The position numbers were made by a program, and so were the translations under genes. DNA of 5,515 nucleotides from Thermoplasmata archaeon (GTDB taxonomy: Archaea > Thermoplasmatota > E2 > UBA202 > JdFR-43), in the NCBI GenBank assembly GCA_021161135.1, contig JAGHBD010000118.1, positions 1 through 5,515 on the forward strand, written 5' to 3'. A model generated the notes under the pieces. It did no database searches. It saw only the letters and a list, made by a program, of their open reading frames with translations, and was not told the origin of the DNA. Shown here piece after piece: positions 5,298 to 5,515 of this stretch; position 1 is the stretch's first letter, and each line of letters opens with the position of its first letter.

Positions 5298-5515
5298 ATG
5301 AAATGGCTTGCCATTGTACTTCTTTTTGCCCTTTCCAACCCACTTGCAGAGATTCTTCATGAAAGAGAAAAAATACATGTCGAAAATGGTATCATAATTG
5401 CAGAGATAAAAGCAAAAACAGATTATGAATATGGATTAAAAGAAGGAAAATCTCTTAAAGAGCATTATGGGGAAGCAATAAAGATGTTTTTTGATCTATG
5501 GAGGGTGCTGTTAAC
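5298..5515 (+). CDS. secreted or membrane-bound protein of unknown function (3' partial)
   Basis: Seventy-two codons are visible before the window ends, with no stop. The first residues, MKWLAIVLLFALSNPLAEIL, are a classic signal peptide: a positive charge at residue 2, a hydrophobic core at 3-12, and a likely cut after the Ala of NPLA. The mature part begins EILHEREKIHVENG, then IIIAEIKAKTDYEYGLKEGKSLKEHYGEAIKMFFDLW. The 'YEYGLKEGKSLKEHYGEAI' stretch faintly recalls the N-terminal part of C45-type acyltransferases/phospholipase B-like hydrolases ('G..YE.G...G......I'), but the catalytic Cys would lie beyond the window, so this is only a suggestion. There is a 19-nt gap after trmY and no clear Shine-Dalgarno sequence. 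The signal peptide makes the CDS call fairly safe. Confidence 0.75.
   Translation, partial: MKWLAIVLLFALSNPLAEILHEREKIHVENGIIIAEIKAKTDYEYGLKEGKSLKEHYGEAIKMFFDLWRVLL

Overview
The window looks like a piece of an archaeal, probably euryarchaeal, chromosome. The evidence is a tRNA-Leu with a bulge-helix-bulge intron, tRNAs without an encoded CCA end, TATA-type promoters about 25 nt ahead of tRNA and protein starts, an archaeal-type riboflavin kinase (RibK/DUF120), a TrmY tRNA methyltransferase, and an archaeal-type UbiD decarboxylase of the modified mevalonate pathway. Moderate GC and a terminal Ig-like domain of the kind seen on secreted proteins of Thermoplasmata relatives would fit a Thermoplasmatota-like lineage. 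That placement is inference. The UbiD-type mevalonate enzyme argues against the Thermoplasmatales proper, which use a different branch of that pathway.

Layout: the C-terminal end of a probable surface or secreted Ig-like protein (2-244, +) is followed by two minus-strand tRNA genes, intron-containing tRNA-Leu(UAA) and tRNA-Pro(GGG), each with its own box A. Next is a minus-strand NAD-dependent epimerase-like protein (564-1532). It diverges, across a 111-nt promoter region, from a plus-strand AIM24/TIGR00266 protein (1644-2381). That gene meets head-on, with 2 nt between stops, a minus-strand pair: a small winged-helix protein (3084-3326) and riboflavin kinase (2384-3082). Divergent from the pair, across about 100 nt, are the UbiD-family decarboxylase (3430-4698) and the overlapping TrmY gene (4685-5278). 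A secreted protein of unknown function starts at 5298 and runs off the window.

The centre holds a plausible flavin theme. Riboflavin kinase makes FMN, and the divergent UbiD-family enzyme depends on prenylated FMN and feeds isoprenoid synthesis. The riboflavin kinase is unusual twice over. The HTH domain that many archaea fuse to its N-terminus (RbkR) is here a separate gene ending 1 nt before it, and its C-terminus carries about 105 extra residues resembling the second part of a GyrI-like/SOUL-type effector-binding domain. This split regulator plus sensor-like fusion is the best candidate for something undescribed. TrmY acts on the T-loop of tRNAs, and both tRNAs here have the expected U54-U55, so they are potential substrates.

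I saw no mobile element, CRISPR array, integrase or long repeat.
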